Below, piece after piece: positions 48,608 to 56,308 of a DNA stretch of 64,000 nucleotides; position 1 is the stretch's first letter, and each line of letters opens with the position of its first letter. The notes under the pieces were generated by a model that saw only the letters and a list, made by a program, of their open reading frames with translations, was not told where the DNA came from and made no database searches. The position numbers and the translations under genes are program-made. The stretch lies in contig RHKP01000011.1 of the NCBI GenBank assembly GCA_008363215.1, positions 1-64,000 on the forward strand. Reading direction: 5' to 3'. The stretch comes from Cyanobacteria bacterium CYA (GTDB lineage Bacteria > Planctomycetota > Phycisphaerae > Phycisphaerales > UBA1924).

Positions 48608-49381
48608 ATGATGTCACGCGCCCGACCGGGATTCACACTCATCGAACTGCTCGTCGTCATCGGCATCATCGCCATTCTCATCGCCGTCTCGGTGGTGGTG
48701 GGGGCCAAGGTTGCCAGCAGCGGCAAGGGCTCGGCCACGGCTGACACCATCCGCGTGCTCGACGCCGCCCTGGGCGACTACATCAATCGCGTGGGCAAGA
48801 ACCCCGATCCGGTCACCCGCGTTACGCTGGTCAGCGGGTCGGGCGTCAATGTCTTCCCGCTCATCGACGGGAAGGACACCGGCACCGACAAGTACATCAA
48901 CTCGGTCGGGCTGTTCATCCAGCAGGCCGAGGGGACCGGAGGTGTCGGCACCGCCATCGCGGCGATCAACGACAAGTATGTCCGCCGCTACGACCCAGAC
49001 GCCAACGGCCCGCAAACCGAACTGACCACCGTGTTCGATGCGTTCGACCGCCCCATCCGATTTGTGCATCCGACCTTTGACGGCACGTGGACCGGGGCCC
49101 CCCGCCCGGCGGGCGCGGTCGGCACCGCGATCGATCTGAGCAACCCGGCCGCCAGCCCGATCAAGGATCAGACTCTCCGCAACGACCTGGCTATTCGCGA
49201 GGTGCGCCGCAACTTCCTGACCGACGAGGACCGCACAGCCAATGCCTCGCTGGTGGGAGACTCCGACGGAGGCGTGTGCCCGTCGCCCAAGCCCTACTTC
49301 TACTCGGCCGGGGACGACGGAGACCCGTCGACCCTGACGGACAACATCTACACCACCAAGCCGCGCACAGCGGCCGAGTGA
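48608..49381 (+). CDS. Type II pseudopilin-like protein
   Basis: 257 residues from ATG 48608 (GGGGAG site); an ATG at 48575 overlaps a TATGCT hexamer. Leader MMSRARPG then [27 protein letters not shown], a prepilin signal with the conserved Glu at +5. The remainder (ADTIRVLDAALGDYINRVGKNPDP, FDAFDRPIRFVHPTFDGTW, YFYSAGDDGDPSTLTDNIYT) has the calcium-site-like end of GspG-type proteins. Lies downstream of secA but about 150 bases away, probably its own transcript. Confidence 0.85.
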   Translation: MMSRARPGFTLIELLVVIGIIAILIAVSVVVGAKVASSGKGSATADTIRVLDAALGDYINRVGKNPDPVTRVTLVSGSGVNVFPLIDGKDTGTDKYINSVGLFIQQAEGTGGVGTAIAAINDKYVRRYDPDANGPQTELTTVFDAFDRPIRFVHPTFDGTWTGAPRPAGAVGTAIDLSNPAASPIKDQTLRNDLAIREVRRNFLTDEDRTANASLVGDSDGGVCPSPKPYFYSAGDDGDPSTLTDNIYTTKPRTAAE

Positions 49382-49428
49382 GCCGGGGGTCCGAGAACGC
49401 CGGTCCCGGCCCGGTAACATGGGCTGGA

Positions 49429-51039
49429 TCACGGGTGTAAGCCCCTCGGTGGAGCCGATCGCGGGCTGGGCGTATCATCGACCCTGACCACGGGGTGTAG
49501 CGCAGCTTGGTAGCGCGTCTCGTTCGGGACGAGAAGGTCGGAGGTTCGAATCCTCTCACCCCGACTTTTCGAGAGATCAAGCCCTTCGGCGAGCACGTCG
49601 AAGGGCTTTCTCATTGTGGGAACGAGACTTACGCCATCGAGCCGGCAGTTCAAACAGAGGATTTCGAGGATTCGCCGTTTGGTGGCGTAATCAGCAGAAA
49701 CCCACGTGTTTTGCAGGGTTTGCGAGAGTTCAAACACCTTGGCGGCCAGTTCCGCCGTTTCGTCGTGCGAGCGGTCCAAAACGTCCAGTTGTAGCTTGAT
49801 GGATGCCAGCCGGTCCCGTAGCTCGGTGTGCTTGCGGGCAAAGGTGTCCTGATCCACGTCGTCGGCAATCCGCAGGTTCAGGAGCCGATCCTGCTGTGCG
49901 ACCAGCAGCGACGCCTGCCGCGTCAGTTCCTCCCGCTGGGCGCGGGCGTCCTTTTGGGCGTCGCGGGTCTGAGAGGCCAGGACCATGCGGAACCAGTCGC
50001 GGACTTCCGGGTCCTCCACCTTCATCTTGCCGAACAGCTCGAGAATCTGCCGATCGAGCACAGGCTCCGGTACTCTGTCGCGGGGGTGCCCGGCCGCAGT
50101 GTACCCGCTGCACCGGTAGTACACGTACCGGCGCTCGGCGGTCGTCTTGAAGCGCTTCACCACCTGTTCGCCGGTGATCGCCCGGCCGCAGTGCCCGCAG
50201 GACATGAACTCGCCAGCGAAGGTCATCTGGTGGGCGTGGTAAACATGCCCGCCGAGAAGGGCGTGCGCCCGGTCCCAAGTGGACCGCTCGACAAGCGGCG
50301 TCTGCCTGCCGGGATACCACTGCCCCTTGAACGGAATCTCTCCGATGTACGCCCGATCGGTGAGGATCGCGTGCAGCTTGCTCCGGGTGAACTTCGGGGA
50401 ATCCGCACGATACGTCAAGCCATCGGCGTGCAGGCGATCGCGAAGGGCATCGAGCGTCAGCGGCTCGTAGGCGTAGAGGTGGAAGACGCGCTTGACGTTC
50501 TCCGCCGCGGGCGGATCAACTTCGGTGACACATCGTCCCTCACGACGGACGTTGCGGTAACCGTAGGGCGCCTTGCCCACGAACCAGCCTTCCTGGACGC
50601 GACGGGCGAGGCCCTCGCGGACATCGACTGACTGTTGCTCGGTGTAGAAGCTCGCCATGTTGGCGAGCGTCCGCCGCATCATGCGACCGGCCGGGTTGTT
50701 CTCCGTCGGCTGCGAAACGGAGATGAACGCGAGACCGTACTCGCTTTCCAGCCGTTCAAGTTCCACGTAGTCGAAGAGGTTGCGGGCCGCGCGATCGACC
50801 TTGTAGAAGAGCAGAGCGTCGAGTTCTTCGGCGTTCTTCTTCGCGTAGGCGATCAGCTCGCGGAACGTCTTCCGCTCATCGCTCTTGCTCGCCGTCTCGG
50901 CGATGCGGAACAGGCGGACAATCTCGCCGCTAGCGGAAGTCGCGTAGCGCTTGAGCGCATCCTCCTGGACCGCGAGCGAGAAACCCTCACGTTCTTGCTC
51001 CCGCGACGACACACGAGCCAGGGCGACGAACCGTTTCAT
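49429..51039 (-). CDS. Large serine recombinase (integrase) ending in tRNA antisense
   Basis: 536 residues. The resolvase domain starts VALARVSSREQEREG (catalytic Ser11 expected), with YKVDRAARNLFDYVELERLESEYGLAFISVSQPTENNPAGRM and RRVQEGWFVGKAPYGYRNV. The Recombinase domain (VKRVFHLYAYEPLTLDALRDRLHADGLTYR) and zinc beta-ribbon (FMSCGHCGRAITGEQ, YYRCSGY) follow, then a coiled coil near residues 370-430. The last about 45 residues (GERIRTSDLLVPNETRYQAALHP and beyond) are the complement of tRNA-Pro and flank, so the native C-terminus was replaced or extended on integration. Known for the family: unidirectional integration. It probably inserted the element here. Confidence 0.92.
   Translation of the reverse strand: MKRFVALARVSSREQEREGFSLAVQEDALKRYATSASGEIVRLFRIAETASKSDERKTFRELIAYAKKNAEELDALLFYKVDRAARNLFDYVELERLESEYGLAFISVSQPTENNPAGRMMRRTLANMASFYTEQQSVDVREGLARRVQEGWFVGKAPYGYRNVRREGRCVTEVDPPAAENVKRVFHLYAYEPLTLDALRDRLHADGLTYRADSPKFTRSKLHAILTDRAYIGEIPFKGQWYPGRQTPLVERSTWDRAHALLGGHVYHAHQMTFAGEFMSCGHCGRAITGEQVVKRFKTTAERRYVYYRCSGYTAAGHPRDRVPEPVLDRQILELFGKMKVEDPEVRDWFRMVLASQTRDAQKDARAQREELTRQASLLVAQQDRLLNLRIADDVDQDTFARKHTELRDRLASIKLQLDVLDRSHDETAELAAKVFELSQTLQNTWVSADYATKRRILEILCLNCRLDGVSLVPTMRKPFDVLAEGLDLSKSRGERIRTSDLLVPNETRYQAALHPVVRVDDTPSPRSAPPRGLHP
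49491..49564 (+). tRNA. tRNA-Pro (anticodon CGG)
   Basis: 74 bases. Acceptor CGGGGTG pairs with CACCCCG, discriminator A, D arm TAGCGCAGCTTGGTAGCGC, anticodon stem TCTCG/CGAGA with loop TTCGGGA (CGG), variable AGGTC, T arm GGAGG TTCGAAT CCTCT (last pair G-T). CCA not encoded. It marks the left edge of the foreign DNA. Its AGCT at 49504 is the last one before many. Confidence 0.97.
49579..49608. terminator. Terminator-like hairpin after tRNA-Pro
   Basis: AAGCCCTTCG (49579-49588) and CGAAGGGCTT (49599-49608) give a 10-bp stem with a 10-base loop, followed by TCTCATT. It could end the tRNA transcript. It lies inside the recombinase reading frame, encoding KPFDVLAEG. Confidence 0.6.
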
Positions 51040-51045
51040 GGCGAA

Positions 51046-51261
51046 TCACTCCCGAGCGAGAAGATCGAACAACCGTCCAACGCTCAGGAGAATTGTAATC
51101 GCCTCATCGCGGGAAATCGCGCGCCGGTACCGCGGATTCCAGACTTTCTGCGTCAGGCGGACGAGTTCCGGAGTGATCCACGCCGGCGTGCCGGCGGGCA
51201 TGGCACGCTCGTCGCCATCGCGCTCGCGCGCGACATCGGGTTGTGGCCGTGCCAGGTCCAT
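51046..51261 (-). CDS. Small protein partnered with the recombinase
   Basis: 71 residues from ATG 51261, or 51 from ATG 51201. The conserved-looking part is PAWITPELVRLTQKVWNPRYRRAISRDEAITILLSVGRLFDLL, a short helical protein. Stop is six bases before the recombinase ATG, so co-translation is likely. Small genes of this kind are often found before serine recombinases in planctomycetes and other bacteria (recalled, not searched). Could be a directionality factor, but there is no evidence. Confidence 0.65.
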   Translation of the reverse strand: MDLARPQPDVARERDGDERAMPAGTPAWITPELVRLTQKVWNPRYRRAISRDEAITILLSVGRLFDLLARE

Positions 51262-51277
51262 CCCGCGAACTGCTCCG

Positions 51278-52033
51278 TCAGGCGTGCTGTGGTTGCCCCA
51301 GGCGGTCCTTGAGCCGCTGGTAGGCGGCGCTCACTTCCTTGAAACGTTCAACGGCGAGTTCGATCAGGTGCGGCTCGACATTCTGGCCGTTGAGCCGGTC
51401 GGGGTGATACTTGCGGCAGGCGTCGCGGTATGCCGCCTGCACCTGCTCCCACGTCGCATCGCGCCTCAGCCCGAGCTTCTCCAGGTCGGCGTCGTGCGCG
51501 CAGCCGCGATTATCGACTTCTGCCGAGCATGAACGCCGCTCGTTGCCATTGGCGGCACTATCCCGTTTCTGCGCCTCCGCATCTTCACGAAGGACGTGAT
51601 TCACCAATGCCAAGGCGTCCTCGAACTCGGCGCGGGCCTGCCGCCAGAAGAAATCAGTCCCGGCGGCGGAGAACTGCACGGTGGACAGGGCGTTGAATGT
51701 CACCTTGGCCCACGCTCCGCCGGGTCGCTCCTGAAACATGGCGCCGAGAACCATCGGCACCTCCCGCCAGCCGATGTCTCTCTCGCACGGAACACTTCTC
51801 ACCTGCGGGTCGCCGCGCCCGTAGATGTCGAACCCGTCTTTGGTTTCCAGGACAGTGCAACCACGGGTCACGAGGAACCGCCTCAGGATGGTGCGCAGCG
51901 CCGCTGCGGAAATCGGCGCCGTCAACTCGTTCGACCAGCGCACATTGACAGAGGTGCTGTCCTGTTGACGGCGCACCCATTTCCAACCCTGCGCGGCCGC
52001 AGCGACGATCAGTATGAAGACCAGAAGTCCCAT
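51278..52033 (-). CDS. Membrane-anchored J-domain protein
   Basis: 251 residues from ATG 52033 with a GGAGTG site. N-terminal helix MGLLVFILIVAAAAQGWKWV anchors it. A middle domain (SVNVRWSNELTAPISAAALRTILRRFLVTRGCTVLETKDGFDIYGRGD) is not recognised. The C-terminal J domain has LEKLGLRRDATWEQVQAAYRDACRKYHPDRLNGQ with the HPD motif, and ends AVERFKEVSAAYQRLKDR. J domains stimulate DnaK ATPase. In this operon it may serve the conjugation-like ATPase; inference only. Confidence 0.82.
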   Translation of the reverse strand: MGLLVFILIVAAAAQGWKWVRRQQDSTSVNVRWSNELTAPISAAALRTILRRFLVTRGCTVLETKDGFDIYGRGDPQVRSVPCERDIGWREVPMVLGAMFQERPGGAWAKVTFNALSTVQFSAAGTDFFWRQARAEFEDALALVNHVLREDAEAQKRDSAANGNERRSCSAEVDNRGCAHDADLEKLGLRRDATWEQVQAAYRDACRKYHPDRLNGQNVEPHLIELAVERFKEVSAAYQRLKDRLGQPQHA

Positions 52034-52037
52034 CGCT

Positions 52038-52337
52038 TCACTCCCTCTCCTGCTGCGGCGGCTCCGGCTCACGCTCCACGTCGCGCTGCTGCTCCGCCTG
52101 CTTCACCCGCTCGTCGATGATCGAGGGCGCCGGGTCGTCTCTCGACGGCGCGGCGTCCTTATCCGGCTCCAGTCCCGCCGAGACGAGACCGGGCGGCTTG
52201 GTCCCGATCATGCCGTACTCCGGGTGCTGCGCCGCCGTGTTCGGGCCGTAGAACACCGAGCCCAGCTCGTGCAGGCCGTGGCGCCAGTAGGCCGCCAGCA
52301 CTTCGCGGCTCCGGCTGAGATTCTCGCGCAGGTTCAT
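52038..52337 (-). CDS. Small acidic/basic mixed protein, unknown
   Basis: 99 residues from ATG 52337 with a strong AAGGAG site eight bases upstream. N-terminus MNLRENLSRSREVLAAYWRHGLHELGSVFYG is helical; the second half is Pro/Glu/Arg-rich and likely disordered. Four bases before the J-domain gene start, hence same transcript. No family recognised. Confidence 0.65.
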   Translation of the reverse strand: MNLRENLSRSREVLAAYWRHGLHELGSVFYGPNTAAQHPEYGMIGTKPPGLVSAGLEPDKDAAPSRDDPAPSIIDERVKQAEQQRDVEREPEPPQQERE

Positions 52338-52360
52338 GGGTGAACTCCTTTCCTGTGTCG

Positions 52361-52963
52361 TTACCGATCGCCGCGCATCCGGCGGAACTCTTCGGCCAGG
52401 CTGCGCTGCTCGATGAAGGCGTCGTGCATGTCCGCGGCGCGCCGGCCTTCATAGCCGGCGGCGGCGTTCGTCGAGATGAACAGACCGAGGCCCGCGAGCA
52501 TGAGGTAGCCGCCGAGCGGTTCGCTCCACGCCATCACCGGCGGGCCGGACAGAAAGACGATGAGCGGCTCCAGGCAGCACTTCGCGAAGCGTTCCGAGAG
52601 ACGGCGCGATATCCGCAGCAACCCTGGACGCCCGGAGTACCTGGTGTGCGGCTGACCGCCACCGCGCCTGACTCGCAGCGCCGTACGCACACGCGCCCAC
52701 AGCAGCATCAGCAGGTACGCGCCCAGGAACAGCAGCACGCCCGATACATCGTGTTCCTGCCAGAAAAGCGGGTAGAGCAGGATGAGCAGGAATCCCGCAG
52801 CAGCCTGAAAACCGAAGTAACGTTCGCCGAACGAGTCTGAGCGGTGCAGAAAGACCTCGACCGTCACCGCCAGCGATCTCGCCGCGAAAAGGATCCACGA
52901 AAGCGCGTTGCCGATTCCGTCGATTGAAGAGACTGGCTGCTGCTGTTGCTGAGGGCCAGGCAT
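52361..52963 (-). CDS. Polytopic membrane protein with Gln-rich N-terminus
   Basis: 200 residues from ATG 52963 with AGGAAGGA upstream. MPGPQQQQQP opens the protein, followed by helices near residues 18-38 and two adjacent ones (FQAAAGFLLILLYPLFW and VSGVLLFLGAYLLMLLW), a basic loop, then two more near IVFLSGPPVMAW and LGGYLMLAGLGLFISTNAA. The C-terminus is charged (AFIEQRSLAEEFRRMRGDR). Could be the membrane partner of the adjacent VirD4-like ATPase. Not recognised. Confidence 0.7.
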   Translation of the reverse strand: MPGPQQQQQPVSSIDGIGNALSWILFAARSLAVTVEVFLHRSDSFGERYFGFQAAAGFLLILLYPLFWQEHDVSGVLLFLGAYLLMLLWARVRTALRVRRGGGQPHTRYSGRPGLLRISRRLSERFAKCCLEPLIVFLSGPPVMAWSEPLGGYLMLAGLGLFISTNAAAGYEGRRAADMHDAFIEQRSLAEEFRRMRGDR

Positions 52964-53007
52964 GGTTGTTCCTTCCTGAAGCGGACGCGCCGGTCGCACC
53001 GGTGCCA

Positions 53008-54504
53008 TCACAGGTCCTGCCGGAAAGTCACACGCAGCCACGTCGTGCCCGTGCTCCGGAACAGCTCTCCGCTCTTGACGACGATCGCATCGGCCTCCCA
53101 ACCGTGCGCAGGGCCGCCGGAGCGCAGGCGACAAAACGCCGATGGTTCGACGGTGTACTGGTACTGCTCGCTGAATCCCATCGACGTGCCGCCGCCCTGC
53201 CCGAGCAGATCGAGTCCCATCACGGCGGACCACTCGTCGTCGGCGGAGCGGTTCACGTTGCCACTTGCCATGAGCGCGCGTTCGCGCCCGATCAGGTCTG
53301 CGGCGAGAGTGTTGGTGCGCTGGCAGGTGTTGCAGTGGAATACGAGCGTGCCGAAGTTGGAGAGCAGGCTCTCGGCTTCCGCGCGGCCCGCGTCTCCCGT
53401 GCCCAGCGCCGCGTCAAGATTGGCGATATTCTGTGTGATCAGAATCGATGCGCACCGCGCGCCGCGACAGGTGGACTGGAACAGGCTGTCCTCACTGTGC
53501 AGCAGGTAGTGCCCCTCGTCCGCCCAACAAAACACGGGGCGAGGACTCTCGCGGATGTCGCGGCGCTCGATCGACCGCTGAAAGGCCGTTTTCCACAGAA
53601 GATTGGCGTAGAGGCCCGTGACGCCAAATTCCTTCAGCGAGAGGTCCACCAGGATGATGCGGCCCCGCTCCGCATCTACCGGCGTCACGTTACTGCCGGC
53701 GCAGAACAGGTCACGCAGCGTCCCGCGCAGGAGGCAGTCGCATGTTGCGGTGAATAGCGACACGATGACGCTGCGCGTCTTTTCACTCAGCGCCGGAAAC
53801 TCGACAAGCCAGTAGTCGGCGATGATCTCCAGGTCCGCCGATTGGCTTGGGGTTCGCGGACGCTGCTCCGCCTCCGTCAGCAGCCTGAAACAGCGCGACG
53901 TTGACCGCCACTGCTCCGACCGCACGTCGTCCAGCGATTGCGGCGCGCTGATGACCAGCCGGTACAGGTCCAGCACGGACACGCGGCCGGTCGCGAGGAT
54001 CAGCAGGCCCACGCCGCTCCTCAGCAGGCGCAGGCAGGCGTTGCGCCAGTACGGCTCGTTGTCGCGCCCGCCCTGGCTGCGGTCGCGCGACGAGAAGTCC
54101 ACCAGCCGGGCCAGCAAGTGCACCACATTCTCCACCTGGCCCGCCCCGGGTCCCTCGCGTTCGACCTCGAAGGCGACCGGATCGAACCGCCAGTGATTCT
54201 GCGGGCCAAACGCCACGAGATCGCCGCCGCGGCCTTCCTCGGTGCACAGTCTCTGCCACATCGGAAGCTCGTTCTTCACGGTGAGGACCAGCCCTCCGCA
54301 GCCGAGTCGCACCAGCGACCGCGCGGCGTGCTTGGCCGACGACGTGCTCTTCGAGCTGCCCGTCATGCCCGTGATGAATATGCCGGACATGCTTCGCAGC
54401 AGGTCGATGCGTTCCCCGCCGGGCAGCCGCAGCACCGGCGCGGCCATGTCCCACTCGCCGTGACTTCGATGAACGGGTTGCTTTCGCTTGAAACGCTCCA
54501 GCAT
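53008..54504 (-). CDS. VirD4/TraG-like coupling ATPase
   Basis: 498 residues from ATG 54504 with a TAGGAG site. Walker A IFITGMTGSSKSTS (K52; GxxGxxKST form), Walker B PRPVFCWADEGHYLL (D329-E330), then TCRGARCASILITQNIANLDAALG and FGTLVFHCNTCQRTNTLAADLIG, matching the TraM-recognition and arginine regions of type IV coupling proteins. No N-terminal membrane helices are present, unlike canonical TraG; the neighbouring membrane gene could supply them. Known role of the family: bring DNA or protein to a secretion channel. Relaxase and channel genes are not in the window. Confidence 0.83.
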   Translation of the reverse strand: MLERFKRKQPVHRSHGEWDMAAPVLRLPGGERIDLLRSMSGIFITGMTGSSKSTSSAKHAARSLVRLGCGGLVLTVKNELPMWQRLCTEEGRGGDLVAFGPQNHWRFDPVAFEVEREGPGAGQVENVVHLLARLVDFSSRDRSQGGRDNEPYWRNACLRLLRSGVGLLILATGRVSVLDLYRLVISAPQSLDDVRSEQWRSTSRCFRLLTEAEQRPRTPSQSADLEIIADYWLVEFPALSEKTRSVIVSLFTATCDCLLRGTLRDLFCAGSNVTPVDAERGRIILVDLSLKEFGVTGLYANLLWKTAFQRSIERRDIRESPRPVFCWADEGHYLLHSEDSLFQSTCRGARCASILITQNIANLDAALGTGDAGRAEAESLLSNFGTLVFHCNTCQRTNTLAADLIGRERALMASGNVNRSADDEWSAVMGLDLLGQGGGTSMGFSEQYQYTVEPSAFCRLRSGGPAHGWEADAIVVKSGELFRSTGTTWLRVTFRQDL

Positions 54505-54515
54505 GATCGTGACTC

Positions 54516-55340
54516 CTACCTGCCGTTGCCTGACACCGCCCTCACGACATCCGCCAGCGCACCGCCACCCTCCGCGGCGTTCCTCACCCGTGTTGTGACA
54601 TCGACGAGCAGGGCCACGACGCACTCGACCGAGAGGGTCGGTGCGGCGACGGACACCGATCGGCCCTCGCCCAGCGCGATGACGACGCGCTCGCGTGGTG
54701 TGGTCGCCCGGCGCCCCTGTCGTCGGCTGCCGGGAGCCTTTGCACGGGCCCTTGTCTGCTCGACAAGCTTCTGGCGAGTCATGCGTCCGCCGGCAATCTC
54801 GTCCGCGAGGCGTCGCTGCTCTGCCGGGTCGCTCACCTTCACCAGCTCGTAGGCGCTGCTGTAGGGAATGCGGCCGTCATGGACGTGCGCAAGGATGTCG
54901 GGAGGCAGCAGCAGAAGTGACGTGAGCTTGGAGACCATCGCCGGTGACGACCCCGTGCGCCGTGCGGCCTCCGCAGCGGATCGCTGCGCGGCCTTCATAA
55001 GCCGGTCGTAGGCTTTCGCCTTCTCGACGGGGTTCAGGTCCTCTCTTGCGCAGTTCTCGATCAGTTGCAGTTCGATGATGTCCGCTTCGCTCAGGTCGCC
55101 CTCCACGACCACGGCGGGAATCGTTGTCAGCTCCGCCCGCTTCGCGGCCCGCCAGCGCCGCTCACCGGCGATGATTGCGTAGCCGCCATCGGCACGGCGT
55201 ACGGAGATCGGCTGCTGTACGCCGACAGTCTTCATCGTCATCGCCAGCGACCGGAGTGATTCATCGTCGAATCGCTCCCGCACCTGCGGCGTGGGGTGCA
55301 CGGTGTCGATCGGCAGATCATGAATCGTGCGCGTACGCAT
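54516..55340 (-). CDS. parB: ParB/Spo0J-family partition or regulatory protein
   Basis: 274 residues. ParB N-terminal nuclease-like domain: IDTVHPTPQVRERFDDESLRSLAMTMKTVGVQQPISV and YAIIAGERRWRAAKRAELTTIPAVVVE (CTP-binding GERRxRA), then IELQLIENCAREDLNPVEKAKAYDRLM, and an HTH (SAAEAARRTGSSPAMVSKLTSLLLLP). No parA is adjacent, so a solo role on the element. The stop lies 11 bases before the ATPase gene start. Confidence 0.92.
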   Translation of the reverse strand: MRTRTIHDLPIDTVHPTPQVRERFDDESLRSLAMTMKTVGVQQPISVRRADGGYAIIAGERRWRAAKRAELTTIPAVVVEGDLSEADIIELQLIENCAREDLNPVEKAKAYDRLMKAAQRSAAEAARRTGSSPAMVSKLTSLLLLPPDILAHVHDGRIPYSSAYELVKVSDPAEQRRLADEIAGGRMTRQKLVEQTRARAKAPGSRRQGRRATTPRERVVIALGEGRSVSVAAPTLSVECVVALLVDVTTRVRNAAEGGGALADVVRAVSGNGR

Positions 55341-55343
55341 GGG

Positions 55344-55676
55344 CTACTTCCTTGTTCTGTCTTGCAGTTCCTGCACTTCAAGCTCGTCGTAGAGCAGACG
55401 CTTCTTCCGCTCGCCGAGAGCCGAGCGGACGGACGCGATCGCCGCAACGACGTAGCCAACGTCGTCAAGCCAGCCGATGCCAGGGACCACATCGGGGATC
55501 AGATCAACCGGACTCGGGATCAGCAGGAGGAGCCCCGCCGCCATCGCGTACTTGGCCAGCTCCAGGCCCACCGCCCGCAGCTTGCTCTGCGGCAGCGAGA
55601 GCAGGGCCATGAACGCCAGAATCAGCACCGTGCCGCAGATCAGGAATACTTTGAGAAACGAGAAGAACTCAGCCAT
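55344..55676 (-). CDS. DUF1232 (YkvA-like) membrane protein
   Basis: 110 residues. N-terminal helix FSFLKVFLICGTVLILAFMALLSLP, then LAKYAMAAGLLLLIPSPVDLIPDVVPGIGWLDDVGYVVAAI, the DUF1232 signature. Function of the family is unknown. Three bases separate its stop from the parB start. Confidence 0.85.
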   Translation of the reverse strand: MAEFFSFLKVFLICGTVLILAFMALLSLPQSKLRAVGLELAKYAMAAGLLLLIPSPVDLIPDVVPGIGWLDDVGYVVAAIASVRSALGERKKRLLYDELEVQELQDRTRK

Positions 55677-56164
55677 GTGTTTGCCCTTTCAGCGTTCAGT
55701 TGCCGCGTGTCTCCATCGAGGCCCCCGTCGTAGCGCCTTGAGCTTCTGGACATGCGCCAGCCAACATCCCAACCCGCTCGGCCACCTGTGCGGCCGGTCA
55801 GCGAACCGTCGATAACGGGCTCCATCGAGCCCAAATGCTGGGGTGTTTCTGGCCCTTCAAGGAGCTTTCTGGCCTCTTCAAGCCCAGTTCTGACGACTTC
55901 AAGTGCGTTCCGGGCTTGAAAACGATGTCTTTGCGACCACGCGGCCCGCTCCACCGTGATCGACCCGGCTAACCGATTGGGCTGCCGTTCCTGAAGATGG
56001 CATTGGACCATCGCAGGGACTCGACGTACTAGCGCAGGTCGGCGCCGTAGCGCGCTCAGACATGCGAGCATCGCGAGTGCTGAATCGTCGGAATGTTCTC
56101 GTACGTTCGCGGCCGGAGTTCGGATACACTCATTCCGCATGTCTGGCAGGAGTCGCTGCGCCAT
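55640..56164 (-). CDS. Hypothetical 174-residue protein with heptad segment
   Basis: From ATG 56164, spaced correctly from AAGGAG (GGAGTGGAAC ATG). It overlaps the DUF1232 start by 37 bases. Arg/Ala-rich, with a leucine heptad LEVVRTGLEEARKLLEG that causes a 21-base DNA periodicity. No family recognised. The good ribosome site argues for a gene, the low-complexity C-terminus against. Confidence 0.45.
   Translation of the reverse strand: MAQRLLPDMRNECIRTPAANVREHSDDSALAMLACLSALRRRPALVRRVPAMVQCHLQERQPNRLAGSITVERAAWSQRHRFQARNALEVVRTGLEEARKLLEGPETPQHLGSMEPVIDGSLTGRTGGRAGWDVGWRMSRSSRRYDGGLDGDTRQLNAERANTWLSSSRFSKYS
55855..55903. repeat. Three CTTCAAG repeats at exact 21-base spacing
   Basis: CTTCAAG occurs at 55855, 55876 and 55897, and an inverted CTTGAA at 55915. 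TTTCTGGCC is also duplicated at 55846 and 55866. May be an iteron-like binding array near parB, or simply the heptad codons of the gene across it. Confidence 0.4.
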
Positions 56165-56223
56165 GTTCCACTCCTTCGGAGGACAGCTCGACAACGTTCG
56201 TGAGTCGCCCGCTGCAATCCACT

Positions 56224-56251
56224 TTGAACATACGCAATAGCCCGCGATGAT
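56224..56251 (+). promoter_or_regulatory. Candidate promoter TTGAAC-16-GATGAT for the XRE gene
   Basis: TTGAAC (56224-56229) and GATGAT (56246-56251) precede the XRE gene start by about 55 bases. Confidence 0.35.
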
Positions 56252-56270
56252 TCACCGACACGGAACCGTC

Positions 56271-56286
56271 GCCGTGCCGACACGGC
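56271..56286. promoter_or_regulatory. Inverted repeat, candidate operator
   Basis: GCCGTG CCGA CACGGC is a perfect 6+4+6 palindrome between the candidate promoter and the ATG at 56309. Plausible autoregulatory site for the XRE protein; unproven. Confidence 0.35.
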
Positions 56287-56308
56287 ACCGCCACAGGAGA
56301 CACCGAGT

